33,285 nucleotides of DNA from Caloranaerobacter sp050286925 (GCF_050286925.1 NZ_JBFWFX010000017.1:1-33285); one strand, 5' to 3'. Shown: positions 7,361 through 15,869, numbered from the stretch's first letter. Numbers and translations: made by a program. Notes: a model not told the origin generated them from the letters alone.

Positions 7361-7759
7361 ATGGTAATGACTGATCCAATTGCAGATATGCTTACAAGAA
7401 TCAGAAATAGTAATAATGCAAGACATGAAACTGTTGACATCCCAGCTTCTAATATGAAGAAAGCAATAGCTGAAATCTTATTAAATGAAGGTTTTATTAA
7501 GGGATATGATATTATAGATGATAATAAGCAGGGTATTATAAGAATACAACTTAAATATGGAAAGAATAAAGAGAGAGTAATAACAGGATTAAAGAGAATT
7601 TCAAAACCTGGATTAAGAGTATATGCAAAAAGAGATGAGATACCAAGAGTGTTAGGTGGACTTGGTATAGCTATTCTTTCAACTTCAAAAGGAATAATGA
7701 CTGACAAGGCAGCAAGGAAAGCAGGCGTAGGCGGAGAAGTTATCTGCTACGTTTGGTAA
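7361..7759 (+). CDS. rpsH: 30S ribosomal protein S8
   Basis: S8 is a central 16S rRNA-binding protein, and in E. coli the repressor of the spc operon. The 132-residue product begins MVMTDPIADMLTRIRN. The first ATG (7361) is 9 nt from AAGGAGG, whereas the second in-frame ATG (7367) is 15 nt away, so the first is chosen. The C-terminal signature is GIAILSTSKGIMTDKAARKA followed by GGEVICYVW, matching the family end exactly. Confidence 0.98.
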   Translation: MVMTDPIADMLTRIRNSNNARHETVDIPASNMKKAIAEILLNEGFIKGYDIIDDNKQGIIRIQLKYGKNKERVITGLKRISKPGLRVYAKRDEIPRVLGGLGIAILSTSKGIMTDKAARKAGVGGEVICYVW

Positions 7760-7791
7760 AGCTTTTAAACCAGAGAACAGGAGGTGTAGTC

Positions 7792-8331
7792 ATGTCTAGA
7801 ATAGGGTTAAAACCAATAACAATTCCTGCTGGCGTTGAAGTAAAAATAAACGACAATAACTATATAGTTGTTAAAGGACCAAAAGGGCAACTTGAACAGC
7901 AACTTCATAGAGACATGAAAATAAATATAGAAAATAATGAAATAACAGTAGTAAGACCTACTGATAATAAAAAGCATAAGTCACTACACGGATTAACAAG
8001 AACTTTAATAGCTAACATGATTGAGGGTGTAACTAAGGGTTATTCTAAGACATTAGAAATTGTAGGTGTTGGATATAGAGCACAAAAACAAGGTAACAAA
8101 CTTGTATTAAACCTTGGTTTTTCACATCCAGTAGAGATGGAAGCTCCTGAAGGTATTGAAATAGAAGTACCTGCTAACAATAAAATAATTGTTAAAGGTA
8201 TAGATAAACAAAAAGTTGGTAACTATGCTGCGGTAATCAGAGACTTAAGAAAACCAGAGCCTTATAAAGGCAAAGGTATTAGATATGAAGGCGAAGTTAT
8301 TAGACGTAAAGAAGGTAAGACTGGTAAGTAG
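7792..8331 (+). CDS. rplF: 50S ribosomal protein L6
   Basis: L6 has two similar domains and lies near the sarcin-ricin loop. Starting at the ATG at 7792 (MSRIGLKPITIPAGVEV) gives 179 residues, the usual length. A longer open frame back to 7753 runs through the AGGAGGTG site and is discarded. Signatures include VKGPKGQLEQ, LVLNLGFSHPVE and the diagnostic RKPEPYKGKGIRYEGE with RRKEGKTGK at the end. Confidence 0.97.
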   Translation: MSRIGLKPITIPAGVEVKINDNNYIVVKGPKGQLEQQLHRDMKINIENNEITVVRPTDNKKHKSLHGLTRTLIANMIEGVTKGYSKTLEIVGVGYRAQKQGNKLVLNLGFSHPVEMEAPEGIEIEVPANNKIIVKGIDKQKVGNYAAVIRDLRKPEPYKGKGIRYEGEVIRRKEGKTGK

Positions 8332-8351
8332 CAGGAAAGGAGTGATTAAGA

Positions 8352-8720
8352 GTGTTTAAGAAAGTAAGTAGGAATGAAAATAGAAAGAAAAGGCATTTTA
8401 GAGTTAGAAATAAAGTACATGGAACTCCTGAAAGACCAAGATTAAACGTATTTAGAAGTGCTAAGCATATATATGCACAAATAATAGATGACGTGGCAGG
8501 AAATACTTTAGTTGCTGCTTCAACTTTAGACAAAGAAATCAAAGAAAATGTTAAATATACAGGAAACAAAGAAGCAGCTAGGTTAGTTGGTAAATTAGTT
8601 GCTAAAAGAGCTTTAGAAAAAGGTATTGAAACTGTTGTATTTGATAGAGGCGGTTATCTATATCACGGAAGAGTTAAAGAACTTGCTGAAGGTGCAAGAG
8701 AAGCGGGACTTAAGTTTTAG
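8352..8720 (+). CDS. rplR: 50S ribosomal protein L18
   Basis: L18 binds 5S rRNA together with L5. The 122-residue product has a basic N terminus (RNENRKKRHFRVRNK), GTPERPRLNVFRSAKHIYAQIIDD, and FDRGGYLYHGRVKELAEGAREAGL at the end, all typical. The start is GTG at 8352, about 7-8 nt after AAAGGAG. It begins 20 nt after rplF. Confidence 0.97.
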   Translation: MFKKVSRNENRKKRHFRVRNKVHGTPERPRLNVFRSAKHIYAQIIDDVAGNTLVAASTLDKEIKENVKYTGNKEAARLVGKLVAKRALEKGIETVVFDRGGYLYHGRVKELAEGAREAGLKF

Positions 8721-8737
8721 TTAAAGGAGGGGAATTA

Positions 8738-9244
8738 ATGCAACGCGGACGTATTGATGCTAGCGAATTAGATTTAAAAGAAAAAGTAGTTAATATAAAT
8801 CGTGTTACAAAGGTTGTTAAAGGTGGTAGAAACTTCAGATTTAGTGCATTAGTTGTTGTTGGAGATGAAAATGGTCATGTTGGAGTAGGTATGGCTAAAG
8901 CATTAGAAATACCTGATGCAATAAGAAAGGCTATACAAGATGCTAAAAAACACTTAATAAAAGTTCCTATTGTTGGAACTACTGTTCCACATGAAATAAT
9001 AGGAGAATTCGGTGCTGCTAGAGTATTATTAAAACCAGCTGCAGAAGGTACAGGAATTATTGCAGGAGGTCCTGTACGTGCAGTATTAGAGTTAGCTGGT
9101 ATCAGAGATATAAGAACTAAGTCATTAGGATCAAACAACCCTAGAAATGTGGTCAATGCTACAATAGAAGCACTAAAGCAGCTAAAAACAGCTGAAGAAG
9201 TAGCAAGATTAAGAGGAAAATCAGTAGAAGAGTTATTAGGGTAA
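8738..9244 (+). CDS. rpsE: 30S ribosomal protein S5
   Basis: S5 lines the mRNA entry channel and affects decoding fidelity (spectinomycin-resistance and ram sites in other species). The 168-residue product has the N-terminal double-stranded-RNA-binding-like domain with VVKGGRNFRFSALVVVGD and GHVGVGMAKALEIPDAI. The C-terminal part holds GTGIIAGGPVRAVLELAGI. The loop containing VKGGRNF is intact. AAAGGAGGGG lies 6-7 nt before the ATG. Confidence 0.98.
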   Translation: MQRGRIDASELDLKEKVVNINRVTKVVKGGRNFRFSALVVVGDENGHVGVGMAKALEIPDAIRKAIQDAKKHLIKVPIVGTTVPHEIIGEFGAARVLLKPAAEGTGIIAGGPVRAVLELAGIRDIRTKSLGSNNPRNVVNATIEALKQLKTAEEVARLRGKSVEELLG

Positions 9245-9257
9245 GGGGGTATACACC

Positions 9258-9434
9258 TTGGCAAAAATAAAGATCAAATTAATAAGAAGTAAAATAGGTA
9301 AAACTAAAAAGCAAAAGAGAACAATCGAAGCTTTAGGTTTCAAAAAAGTTGGTCAAATAATAGAGAAGGAAGATACTCCTCAAATTAGAGGTATGATACA
9401 AAAAGTAAGCCACATGGTTGAAGTAATTGAATAG
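9258..9434 (+). CDS. rpmD: 50S ribosomal protein L30
   Basis: This is a short gene between rpsE and rplO whose translation is 58 residues, starting MAKIKIKLIRSKIGKTKKQK and ending IRGMIQKVSHMVEVIE. That matches bacterial L30, which binds 23S rRNA as a single alpha/beta domain. The start is a TTG, 7 nt after AAGGGGGT (9243-9250). No ATG or GTG gives the conserved N terminus. The weak start codon and imperfect Shine-Dalgarno are unusual in this cluster. Confidence 0.95.
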   Translation: MAKIKIKLIRSKIGKTKKQKRTIEALGFKKVGQIIEKEDTPQIRGMIQKVSHMVEVIE

Positions 9435-9454
9435 TTAAAGAGGAGGTGTTTAAA

Positions 9455-9895
9455 GTGAAGTTACATGAACTTAGACCAAATGAAGGAAGCACAAAAGCTC
9501 GTAAGAGATTAGGTAGAGGTACTGCTACTGGACAAGGAAAAACTGCTGGTAGAGGTCAAAAAGGTCAAAAGGCACGTTCAGGTGGCGGAGTAAGACCAGG
9601 ATTCGAAGGCGGACAAATGCCATTATATAGAAGACTTCCAAAGAGAGGTTTTACTAATAGATTTGCAAAAGAATATGTAATAGTTAACGTAGAAACATTA
9701 AATAGATTTGAAGATAATACAGAAGTGACTCCAGAATTACTTCTTGAAACAGGTATAATAAAGAAAGTAATGGATGGGGTTAAGATACTTGGTGATGGTG
9801 AATTAAATAAAAAATTAACTGTAAAAGCTCATAAGTTTAGCAAGTCTGCTATTGAAAAGATTGAGGGAGTAGGGGGAAAGGTAGAGGTGATTTAA
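9455..9895 (+). CDS. rplO: 50S ribosomal protein L15
   Basis: L15 is a late assembly protein with a long, glycine-rich N-terminal extension. The start is the GTG at 9455 (MKLHELRPNEGS), 8 nt after GAGGAGG. The in-frame GTG at 9446 overlaps that site and is rejected. The result is 146 residues, the usual length. The tail includes RKRLGRGTATGQGKTAGRG and GGGVRPGFEGGQMPLYRRLP, both diagnostic. The stop lies one base before the secY start. Confidence 0.96.
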   Translation: MKLHELRPNEGSTKARKRLGRGTATGQGKTAGRGQKGQKARSGGGVRPGFEGGQMPLYRRLPKRGFTNRFAKEYVIVNVETLNRFEDNTEVTPELLLETGIIKKVMDGVKILGDGELNKKLTVKAHKFSKSAIEKIEGVGGKVEVI

Positions 9896-9896
9896 T

Positions 9897-11171
9897 ATGC
9901 TGACTACTCTTAGAAACGCATGGAAAATTCCTGATTTAAGAAAGAGAATGTTATTTACCTTATTAATGCTAGTTGTATTTAGATTGGGGGCTAATATTCC
10001 AGTACCAGGGATAGATAAGCAAGTAATAGCTGAAATGTTTAAAGGTGAAGCTGGTGGGCTTCTAGATTTTATGAACTTGATGGCTGGTGGTGCTTTTAAA
10101 AATTTTACGATATTTGCATTAAATATCTATCCTTACATCACAGCTTCAATAATTATCCAATTACTTACAATTGCTATTCCTAGCCTTGAAGCTTTAGCAA
10201 GAGAAGGAGAAGAAGGAAGAAAGAAACTTGCTAAATATACAAGATATGGTACAGTGGTGCTAGCATTAATACAGGCAATAGGTTACAGTGTAGGTTTCTT
10301 TAATAGGGCTTTAATAAATAAAGATTTTCTTTCAATAACAGTTGTAGTAGCTACATTGACTGCAGGTACAGCTTTCCTAATGTGGTTAGGTGAGCTAATT
10401 ACAGATAAAGGAATAGGTAACGGTATTTCACTTATTATATTTACAGGTATTATTTCAAGAGTCCCTGGCGGATTAGCAAAAATAATTAATCTTCTTAAAA
10501 TAGGAGAAACAAATATTATTGAGATATTAGTATTCTTAATACTTTCAGTGTTAATAATTGCAGGGGTTGTTGCAATACAAGAAGGTCAGAGAAAAATACC
10601 TGTTCAATATGCTAAAAGAGTAGTAGGAAGAAAAATGTATGGTGGTCAAAGTACTCATATACCACTAAAAGTCTTAATGGCAGGGGTAATCCCTGTTATC
10701 TTCTCAACTTCATTATTAGCATTTCCTCAAACTTTAGCATTCTTCTTTAAAGGAGGATTTGCTGAGTGGGTTAACAAGTATTTATCATTAAACGGTAACC
10801 CTGGTGTTATAATTTACTCAATATTGAACGCTTTATTGATAATTTTCTTCACATATTTCTATACAGCAGTTCAATTTAATCCTTATGAATATGCAAACAA
10901 CTTAAAACAATATGGTGGATTTATTCCTGGAATAAGACCAGGTAAACCAACAGCAGAATATTTAAATAAAGTTATTTCAAGGATTACATTAGTAGGAGCA
11001 TTAACACTTGCTATAATAGCTTCACTTCCAACTATTATCTTATCTACTACAAATTTAAATATTAGATTTGGTGGTACTGCACTTTTGATAGTAGTTGGTG
11101 TTGCTCTTGAAACTATGAAGCAGATAGAAGCTCAAATGTTAATGAGACACTATAAAGGATTCTTAAAGTAG
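9897..11171 (+). CDS. secY: Protein translocase channel subunit SecY
   Basis: SecY is the membrane channel of the general secretion pathway and works with SecE, SecG and SecA. The 424-residue product has ten predicted membrane helices. It shows RLGANIPVPGID before the plug region, NIYPYITASIIIQLL in helix 2, GIGNGISLIIFTGI, and the cytosolic loop QEGQRKIPVQYAKR where SecA and the ribosome dock. AQMLMRHYKGFLK at the end is typical. The gene follows rplO at one base and precedes adk, the standard spc-operon end. Confidence 0.98.
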   Translation: MLTTLRNAWKIPDLRKRMLFTLLMLVVFRLGANIPVPGIDKQVIAEMFKGEAGGLLDFMNLMAGGAFKNFTIFALNIYPYITASIIIQLLTIAIPSLEALAREGEEGRKKLAKYTRYGTVVLALIQAIGYSVGFFNRALINKDFLSITVVVATLTAGTAFLMWLGELITDKGIGNGISLIIFTGIISRVPGGLAKIINLLKIGETNIIEILVFLILSVLIIAGVVAIQEGQRKIPVQYAKRVVGRKMYGGQSTHIPLKVLMAGVIPVIFSTSLLAFPQTLAFFFKGGFAEWVNKYLSLNGNPGVIIYSILNALLIIFFTYFYTAVQFNPYEYANNLKQYGGFIPGIRPGKPTAEYLNKVISRITLVGALTLAIIASLPTIILSTTNLNIRFGGTALLIVVGVALETMKQIEAQMLMRHYKGFLK

Positions 11172-11202
11172 CTTTGGATTACTCCACAAGGAGATGATTG
11201 TT

Positions 11203-11853
11203 TTGAGATTGATATTATTAGGGCCCCCTGGAGCTGGTAAAGGTACCCAAGCTTCAGGGATTGTAAAAAAATATAATATTCCACATATATCAACAGGAGA
11301 TATTTTTAGAAAAAATATAAAAGAGGGCACTGAATTAGGTAAGAAGGCAAAAGAGTATATGGACAAAGGACTTTTAGTTCCTGATGATATAGTTGTGGCT
11401 ATTGTAAAAGACAGACTAACAGAAAGTGATTGTAAAGATGGATTTTTATTAGATGGGTTCCCTAGAACAGTAGCTCAAGCAGATGCGCTTGAAACTGAGT
11501 TAAAGAACTTAAATATGCAATTAGACAAAGTAATAAATATTGAAGTTGATAAAGAAGCACTTATAGAAAGAGCAGTAGGAAGAAGGATTTGCAAAGAATG
11601 TGGAGCAACTTATCATATTAAGTTTAATCCTCCCAAACAAGAAGGTATCTGTGATATATGTGGAGGAGAGCTTTATCAAAGAAAAGATGATACTGTAGAA
11701 ACAGTAACAAAAAGAATAGAAGTATATCTTGAACAGACTAAGCCCCTAATTGATTATTATAAAGACAAAGGTATACTTGCAAATATTGATGGAATGCAGA
11801 GTATTGATAAAGTGTTTGAAGATATCGTAAGTGCTTTAGGGAGCGGTAAATAA
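11203..11853 (+). CDS. adk: Adenylate kinase, zinc-lid form
   Basis: Adk interconverts 2 ADP with ATP and AMP. The P-loop is GPPGAGKGT (residues 7-15) and the AMP-binding region holds DGFPRTVAQADAL. The long lid carries C130, C133, C150 and C153, a CX2C-X16-CX2C zinc site typical of Gram-positive enzymes. I take the TTG at 11203 (MRLILLGPPG, 216 residues). It is 9 nt from AAGGAG, while the ATG at 11194 abuts that site with no spacing. The stop overlaps the map start by one base. Confidence 0.95.
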   Translation: MRLILLGPPGAGKGTQASGIVKKYNIPHISTGDIFRKNIKEGTELGKKAKEYMDKGLLVPDDIVVAIVKDRLTESDCKDGFLLDGFPRTVAQADALETELKNLNMQLDKVINIEVDKEALIERAVGRRICKECGATYHIKFNPPKQEGICDICGGELYQRKDDTVETVTKRIEVYLEQTKPLIDYYKDKGILANIDGMQSIDKVFEDIVSALGSGK

Positions 11854-12599
11854 TGATCATAATAAAAACTAAAAGAGAGATTGAAAAGATGAGAAGGGCG
11901 GGTAGACTTGTTGCTGAGACTCACGCCTTTCTCCAACAATTTATCAAGCCTGGCATTACAACGAAAGAGCTAGATAGGATTGCTGAAGATTTTATACTGA
12001 AAAATAATGGTAGACCAGCTTTTAAAGGATATAACGGTTACCCAGCTTCTATTTGTACGTCAGTTAATGAAGAAGTTGTTCATGGCATACCTGGATTAAA
12101 AAGGCTAAAAGATGGTGATATTATAAGTATAGATATTGGTGTGATTGTAGATGGTTATTATGGTGACAGTGCTAAGACTTATCCTGTAGGGGATGTATCA
12201 GAGGAAGCTCTTAGACTTATTAAAGTAACTGAGGAGTCTTTTTATGAAGGTATAAAATATGCAAAAGTAGGATATAGACTTTCAGACATATCACATGCGA
12301 TTCAAAAATATGTGGAGAGTAATGGTTTTTCAGTTGTGAGAGATTTTGTTGGGCATGGTATCGGACAAAAAATGCATGAAGACCCGCAGATACCTAACTT
12401 TGGTCCACCAGGAAGAGGACCAAGATTAAAAGAAGGTATGGTTTTAGCTATAGAACCAATGGTGAATGCAGGAACATATCATGTTCGAATTCTTAAAGAC
12501 AATTGGACAGTAGTTACGTTTGACGGAAAACTGTCATCTCACTACGAACACACCATAGCTATTACAGATGGTGAGCCCGAAATACTGACTGCTTTATAA
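11853..12599 (+). CDS. map: Methionine aminopeptidase, type I
   Basis: This enzyme removes the initiator methionine from new proteins. The 248-residue pita-bread fold shows all five metal ligands, D94, D105, H168, E201 and E232, and the substrate-contacting H77. The context strings are SIDIGVIVDGYYGD, GHGIGQKMHEDP, AIEPMV and HYEHTIAIT. There is no N-terminal extension. It overlaps adk by one base (TAATG). Placement after adk, next to the translation genes it serves, is standard in Firmicutes. Confidence 0.97.
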   Translation: MIIIKTKREIEKMRRAGRLVAETHAFLQQFIKPGITTKELDRIAEDFILKNNGRPAFKGYNGYPASICTSVNEEVVHGIPGLKRLKDGDIISIDIGVIVDGYYGDSAKTYPVGDVSEEALRLIKVTEESFYEGIKYAKVGYRLSDISHAIQKYVESNGFSVVRDFVGHGIGQKMHEDPQIPNFGPPGRGPRLKEGMVLAIEPMVNAGTYHVRILKDNWTVVTFDGKLSSHYEHTIAITDGEPEILTAL

Positions 12600-12618
12600 C
12601 AAATAAGAGGTGAATTTT

Positions 12619-12900
12619 ATGGAAACTACTAGCGATATCCAAATAGGGCAAGTTGTTAGATCAAAAGCTGGTCGAGATAAAGGAAGAGTTTTCGTTGTTA
12701 TTGATATTTTAGATGATAAATATGTATTGATAGTAGATGGTGACTTAAGAAAACTTGACAAACCAAAGAAAAAGAAAATAAAACACTTAATCGTTTATAA
12801 AACTGTACTAGAAAATATTAAAGAAAAGATTGAAAAGGGAGAAAAATTTAATAATGCTTATGTTAGAAAATGTCTAAAACCTTTCAATGAAGAGATATAA
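12619..12900 (+). CDS. KOW-domain RNA-binding protein (L14e/L6e/L27e-like)
   Basis: A 93-residue basic protein containing a KOW-type SH3 motif near the N terminus (IGQVVRSKAGRDKGRVFVVI) and a lysine-rich middle, DLRKLDKPKKKKIKHL. Proteins of this type lie between map and infA across Bacillus and Clostridia (B. subtilis YbzG is the likely counterpart) and resemble archaeal/eukaryotic ribosomal protein L14e. A role in ribosome binding or assembly is inferred from fold and place; no function is established from this sequence. The ATG at 12619 lies 7 nt after AGAGGTG. A GTG nine bases earlier overlaps that site. Confidence 0.85.
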   Translation: METTSDIQIGQVVRSKAGRDKGRVFVVIDILDDKYVLIVDGDLRKLDKPKKKKIKHLIVYKTVLENIKEKIEKGEKFNNAYVRKCLKPFNEEI

Positions 12901-12929
12901 TTTCCTTGAATAGGAGGTTAGGTTGCCTA

Positions 12930-13148
12930 ATGTCCAAAAAAGATGTTATAGAGGTAGAGGGTACTGTTATAGAGGCTCTACCAAATGCAATGTTTAAAGT
13001 AAGGCTTGATAATGGACATGAATTGTTAGCTCATATATCAGGCAAACTGAGAATGAATTTTATAAGAATTCTTCCAGGTGATAGAGTAACAGTTGAGTTA
13101 TCTCCGTATGATTTAACTAGAGGTAGAATTACATGGCGTAAAAAGTAG
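12930..13148 (+). CDS. infA: Translation initiation factor IF-1
   Basis: IF-1 blocks the A site during initiation. From the ATG at 12930 the product is 72 residues, the exact family length: MSKKDVIEVEGTVIEALPN, HISGKLRMNFIRILPGD and the ending LTRGRITWRKK form the S1-like OB fold. The TAGGAGG site is about 12 nt before the ATG, longer than for neighbouring genes, which may lower its translation. No in-frame codon closer to the site gives a better start. Confidence 0.96.
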   Translation: MSKKDVIEVEGTVIEALPNAMFKVRLDNGHELLAHISGKLRMNFIRILPGDRVTVELSPYDLTRGRITWRKK

Positions 13149-13163
13149 CAAGGAGGGATTGCT

Positions 13164-13277
13164 GTGAAAGTAAGGCCATCAGTTAAACCAATTTGTGAAA
13201 AATGTAAAATTATTAAAAGAAAAGGTAGAGTAATGGTTATTTGTGAAAATCCTAAGCATAAGCAAAAACAAGGTTAA
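13164..13277 (+). CDS. rpmJ: 50S ribosomal protein L36, zinc-binding
   Basis: A 37-residue protein of sequence type MKVRPSVKPICEKCK, nearly identical to the known L36 family. The zinc ligands C11, C14, C27 and H32 are all present, so it is the C-plus form. The start is GTG, 6-7 nt after AGGAGGG. It sits between infA and rpsM as in most bacteria. Confidence 0.96.
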   Translation: MKVRPSVKPICEKCKIIKRKGRVMVICENPKHKQKQG

Positions 13278-13317
13278 TATTAGACATAATATACTAGCTA
13301 TTTATTGTGTTTTTTAG

Positions 13318-13323
13318 TATAAT
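13318..13323 (+). promoter_or_regulatory. Possible -10 element in rpmJ-rpsM spacer
   Basis: The 141-nt gap between rpmJ and rpsM is the widest spacer inside the spc-alpha cluster and holds a perfect TATAAT. The matching -35 (TAGCTA at 13295-13300, 17-nt spacing) is poor. It may be an internal promoter for rpsM-rpsK-rpsD-rpoA-rplQ. Nothing else clear is seen in the spacer apart from a loose ATACTA/TAGTAT inverted repeat. Confidence 0.3.
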
Positions 13324-13418
13324 AATTATTTGAGTTAATGAATATCGCGGCTGCTTAAGATAAAAGTTGTATACAGATAAAACTAATTGATTCACAGTAT
13401 TAGGAGGTGTAGATATTA

Positions 13419-13790
13419 ATGGCCAGAATTGCTGGTGTTGACTTGCCAAGAGATAAGAGAGTAGAAATAGGATTAACTTATATATTCGGTATCGGAAGAT
13501 CAAGATCAAATGAAATATTAGCTAAAGCTGGTATAAATCCAGATACAAGAGTAAAGGATTTAACTGAAGAAGAAGTAAATAAACTTAGACATATAATAGA
13601 AAACGAATATGTAGTAGAAGGTGACTTAAGAAGAGAGATAGCTTTAAATATCAAAAGACTTAAAGACATTAACTGCTACAGAGGTATTAGACATAGAAGA
13701 GGTTTACCTGTAAGAGGTCAGCGTACAAAGACTAATGCAAGAACTAGAAAAGGTCCTAGAAAAACAGTAGGTAAGAAGCGTAAAAAGTAA
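13419..13790 (+). CDS. rpsM: 30S ribosomal protein S13
   Basis: S13 lies in the 30S head and touches the P-site tRNA and the 50S bridge. The 123-residue product starts MARIAGVDLPRDKRVEIGLTY and has the helix-two-turn-helix and the signature CYRGIRHRRGLPVRGQRTKTN, ending in a highly basic tail (PRKTVGKKRKK). AGGAGGTG lies about 10 nt before the ATG. It is the first gene after the 141-nt spacer. Confidence 0.98.
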   Translation: MARIAGVDLPRDKRVEIGLTYIFGIGRSRSNEILAKAGINPDTRVKDLTEEEVNKLRHIIENEYVVEGDLRREIALNIKRLKDINCYRGIRHRRGLPVRGQRTKTNARTRKGPRKTVGKKRKK

Positions 13791-13811
13791 TAGATAAAGG
13801 AGGGACTGTAA

Positions 13812-14210
13812 GTGGTAGCTAATAAGAATAAAAGATCTCGCGTTAAAAGAAGAGATAAAAAGAATATCGAAAGAGGTCAGGCTCATATTAAATCAACATT
13901 CAATAATACAATAGTTACTTTAACTGATACTCAAGGTAATACTATTGCTTGGGCTAGCGCAGGTCAGCTTGGATTTAAAGGTTCAAGAAAATCAACTCCA
14001 TTTGCTGCTCAAATGGCTGCTGAAGCTGCTGCTAAAAAGGCTATGGAACACGGATTAAAAACTGTAGAAGTATATGTTAAAGGTCCAGGAGCAGGTAGAG
14101 AAGCAGCAATAAGATCATTACAAGCTGCTGGGCTAGAAGTTAGTCTTATAAAAGACGTTACTCCAATTCCACATAACGGTTGTAGACCACCTAAACGTAG
14201 AAGAGTATAA
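13812..14210 (+). CDS. rpsK: 30S ribosomal protein S11
   Basis: S11 forms the mRNA exit platform with S7. The 132-residue product has HIKSTFNNTIVTLTDTQGN, then WASAGQLGFKGSRKSTPFAAQ, KGPGAGREAAIRSL, and the end THPNGCRPPKRRRV-like (here IPHNGCRPPKRRRV). The N terminus is extended by a lysine/arginine-rich stretch common in Firmicutes. The start is GTG, 8 nt after AAGGAGGG. Confidence 0.97.
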   Translation: MVANKNKRSRVKRRDKKNIERGQAHIKSTFNNTIVTLTDTQGNTIAWASAGQLGFKGSRKSTPFAAQMAAEAAAKKAMEHGLKTVEVYVKGPGAGREAAIRSLQAAGLEVSLIKDVTPIPHNGCRPPKRRRV

Positions 14211-14233
14211 TTATGATGTAGGAGGTGTAGAGA

Positions 14234-14857
14234 ATGGCAAGATATACAGGTCCAGTTTGCAGACTTTGTCGTAGAGAAGGACTTAAGCTTTATTTAAAAG
14301 GAGATAGATGCTATACAGATAAGTGTGCAATTGTTAGAAGAAACTATGCTCCAGGACAACATGGTAAATCTAGAAGAAAATTATCAAACTATGGTATCCA
14401 GTTAAGAGAAAAGCAAAAAGTTCGTAGATATTATGGAATATCAGAAAAGCAAATGAGAAGATACTTCGAAATGGCAGACAAAATGAAAGGTATTACAGGT
14501 GAAAACCTATTAAAAATATTAGAAATGAGATTAGACAATGTTGTATATAGATTAGGATTAGCTTCAACTAGAGCGGAAGCTAGACAATTAGTTACTCATG
14601 GACATTTCACTGTTAATGGTGAAAAAGTAGATATTCCTTCATATCTAGTTTCTGTAGGAGATGTTATTGCAGTAAAAGAGAAGAGCAGATCATCAGTTAA
14701 GTTTAAAGAATTAATTGAAAACCATCAAGGAAGAGTACCAAAATGGTTACAATTCACAGCAGAAAAAATGGAAGGTAAGGTTATCGCTGAGCCTTCAAGA
14801 GATGATATAGAATTACCAATTGAAGAACACTTAATCGTTGAGTTATATTCTAAGTAA
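14234..14857 (+). CDS. rpsD: 30S ribosomal protein S4, zinc-binding form
   Basis: S4 initiates 30S body assembly, affects decoding fidelity and binds mRNA through an S4 domain. The 207-residue product carries a complete N-terminal zinc motif, C9, C12, C26 and C31 (CX2C-X13-CX4C), and the S4 domain at about 97-160 (RLDNVVYRLGLASTRAEARQLVTHGH). In Bacillus rpsD lies elsewhere, whereas here it is inside the alpha operon as in clostridia. AGGAGGTG precedes the ATG by 6-7 nt. Confidence 0.97.
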   Translation: MARYTGPVCRLCRREGLKLYLKGDRCYTDKCAIVRRNYAPGQHGKSRRKLSNYGIQLREKQKVRRYYGISEKQMRRYFEMADKMKGITGENLLKILEMRLDNVVYRLGLASTRAEARQLVTHGHFTVNGEKVDIPSYLVSVGDVIAVKEKSRSSVKFKELIENHQGRVPKWLQFTAEKMEGKVIAEPSRDDIELPIEEHLIVELYSK

Positions 14858-14921
14858 TATAAAAAATAGAATCAGTTGCCCTCAGTACCACAAAAAAGCT
14901 TATAGGGAGGGTTATTAGTAG

Positions 14922-15869
14922 ATGATTGAAATAGAAAAGCCAAAAATTGAGATTGTTGAAATGAGCGAAGACAATACCTATGGTAAGTTTGTTGTAGAAC
15001 CCTTAGAAAGAGGTTACGGAACTACTTTAGGTAATTCACTTAGAAGAATATTACTTTCATCTTTACCAGGTGCTGCTGTTACATCAATAAAGATTCAAGG
15101 AGTGTTGCATGAATTTTCTACCATTCCTGGAGTAGTGGAAGATGTTACTGAAATTATATTAAACTTAAAAGATTTAGTAGCTATTATGCATACTAATGAA
15201 CCAGTAACATTAAGAATAGAAGCAGAAGGAGAAGGAGAAGTAACAGCTGGAGATATTATTACAGGACCTGAGGTTGAAATATTAAACAAGGATTTACACA
15301 TAGCTACGCTTGATGAAGATGGAAAGCTTTATATGGAACTTGAAATGGCTAAAGGACGCGGATATGTTCCAGCAGAGAAAAATAAAAAAGAGAATCATAC
15401 AATAGGAGTAATACCTATTGATTCAATCTTTACTCCTGTTAAAAAAGTAAATTTTAAAGTTGAAAACACAAGGGTTGGTCAGATTACTGATTATGATAAG
15501 TTAATCCTAGAAGTTTGGACGGATGGCAGTATTAAGCCAGATGAAGCTGCTTCATTAGGTGCTAAGATTATGAGTGAGCATTTAAACCTGTTCATTACAT
15601 TGACTGACCATGTAAATGATGTTGAAATTATGGTTGAAAAAGAAGAAGATAAGAAAGAAAAAGTACTAGAGATGACAATAGAAGAATTAGATTTATCAGT
15701 TAGATCATATAACTGTTTAAAAAGAGCGGGTATTAACACAGTAGATGAATTAACTAAGAAAACAGAAGAAGATATGATGAAGGTTAGAAATCTTGGTAAA
15801 AAATCCCTTGAGGAAGTTCAACGCAAATTAGCAGAACTCGGATTGAGCCTAAAGAAGAGTGATGACTAA
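14922..15869 (+). CDS. rpoA: RNA polymerase alpha subunit
   Basis: The 315-residue alpha subunit has the N-terminal dimerisation/assembly domain (residues 1 to about 230, with VEPLERGYGTTLGNSLRRILLSS-type text, GAAVTSIKIQGVLHEF and VENTRVGQITDYDKLIL). The C-terminal domain, about 250-315, binds UP elements and activators and holds LDLSVRSYNCLKRAGI with EDMMKVRNLGKKSLEE. The 64-nt gap before it has GGGAGGG 10 nt from the ATG. CCCTC (14879-14883) could pair with the GAGGG of that site, a weak sign of translational control. Confidence 0.98.
   Translation: MIEIEKPKIEIVEMSEDNTYGKFVVEPLERGYGTTLGNSLRRILLSSLPGAAVTSIKIQGVLHEFSTIPGVVEDVTEIILNLKDLVAIMHTNEPVTLRIEAEGEGEVTAGDIITGPEVEILNKDLHIATLDEDGKLYMELEMAKGRGYVPAEKNKKENHTIGVIPIDSIFTPVKKVNFKVENTRVGQITDYDKLILEVWTDGSIKPDEAASLGAKIMSEHLNLFITLTDHVNDVEIMVEKEEDKKEKVLEMTIEELDLSVRSYNCLKRAGINTVDELTKKTEEDMMKVRNLGKKSLEEVQRKLAELGLSLKKSDD

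Noticed and set aside
8875..9264. Minus-strand open frame across rpsE.
   Set aside because: Antisense shadow of a fully conserved ribosomal gene.
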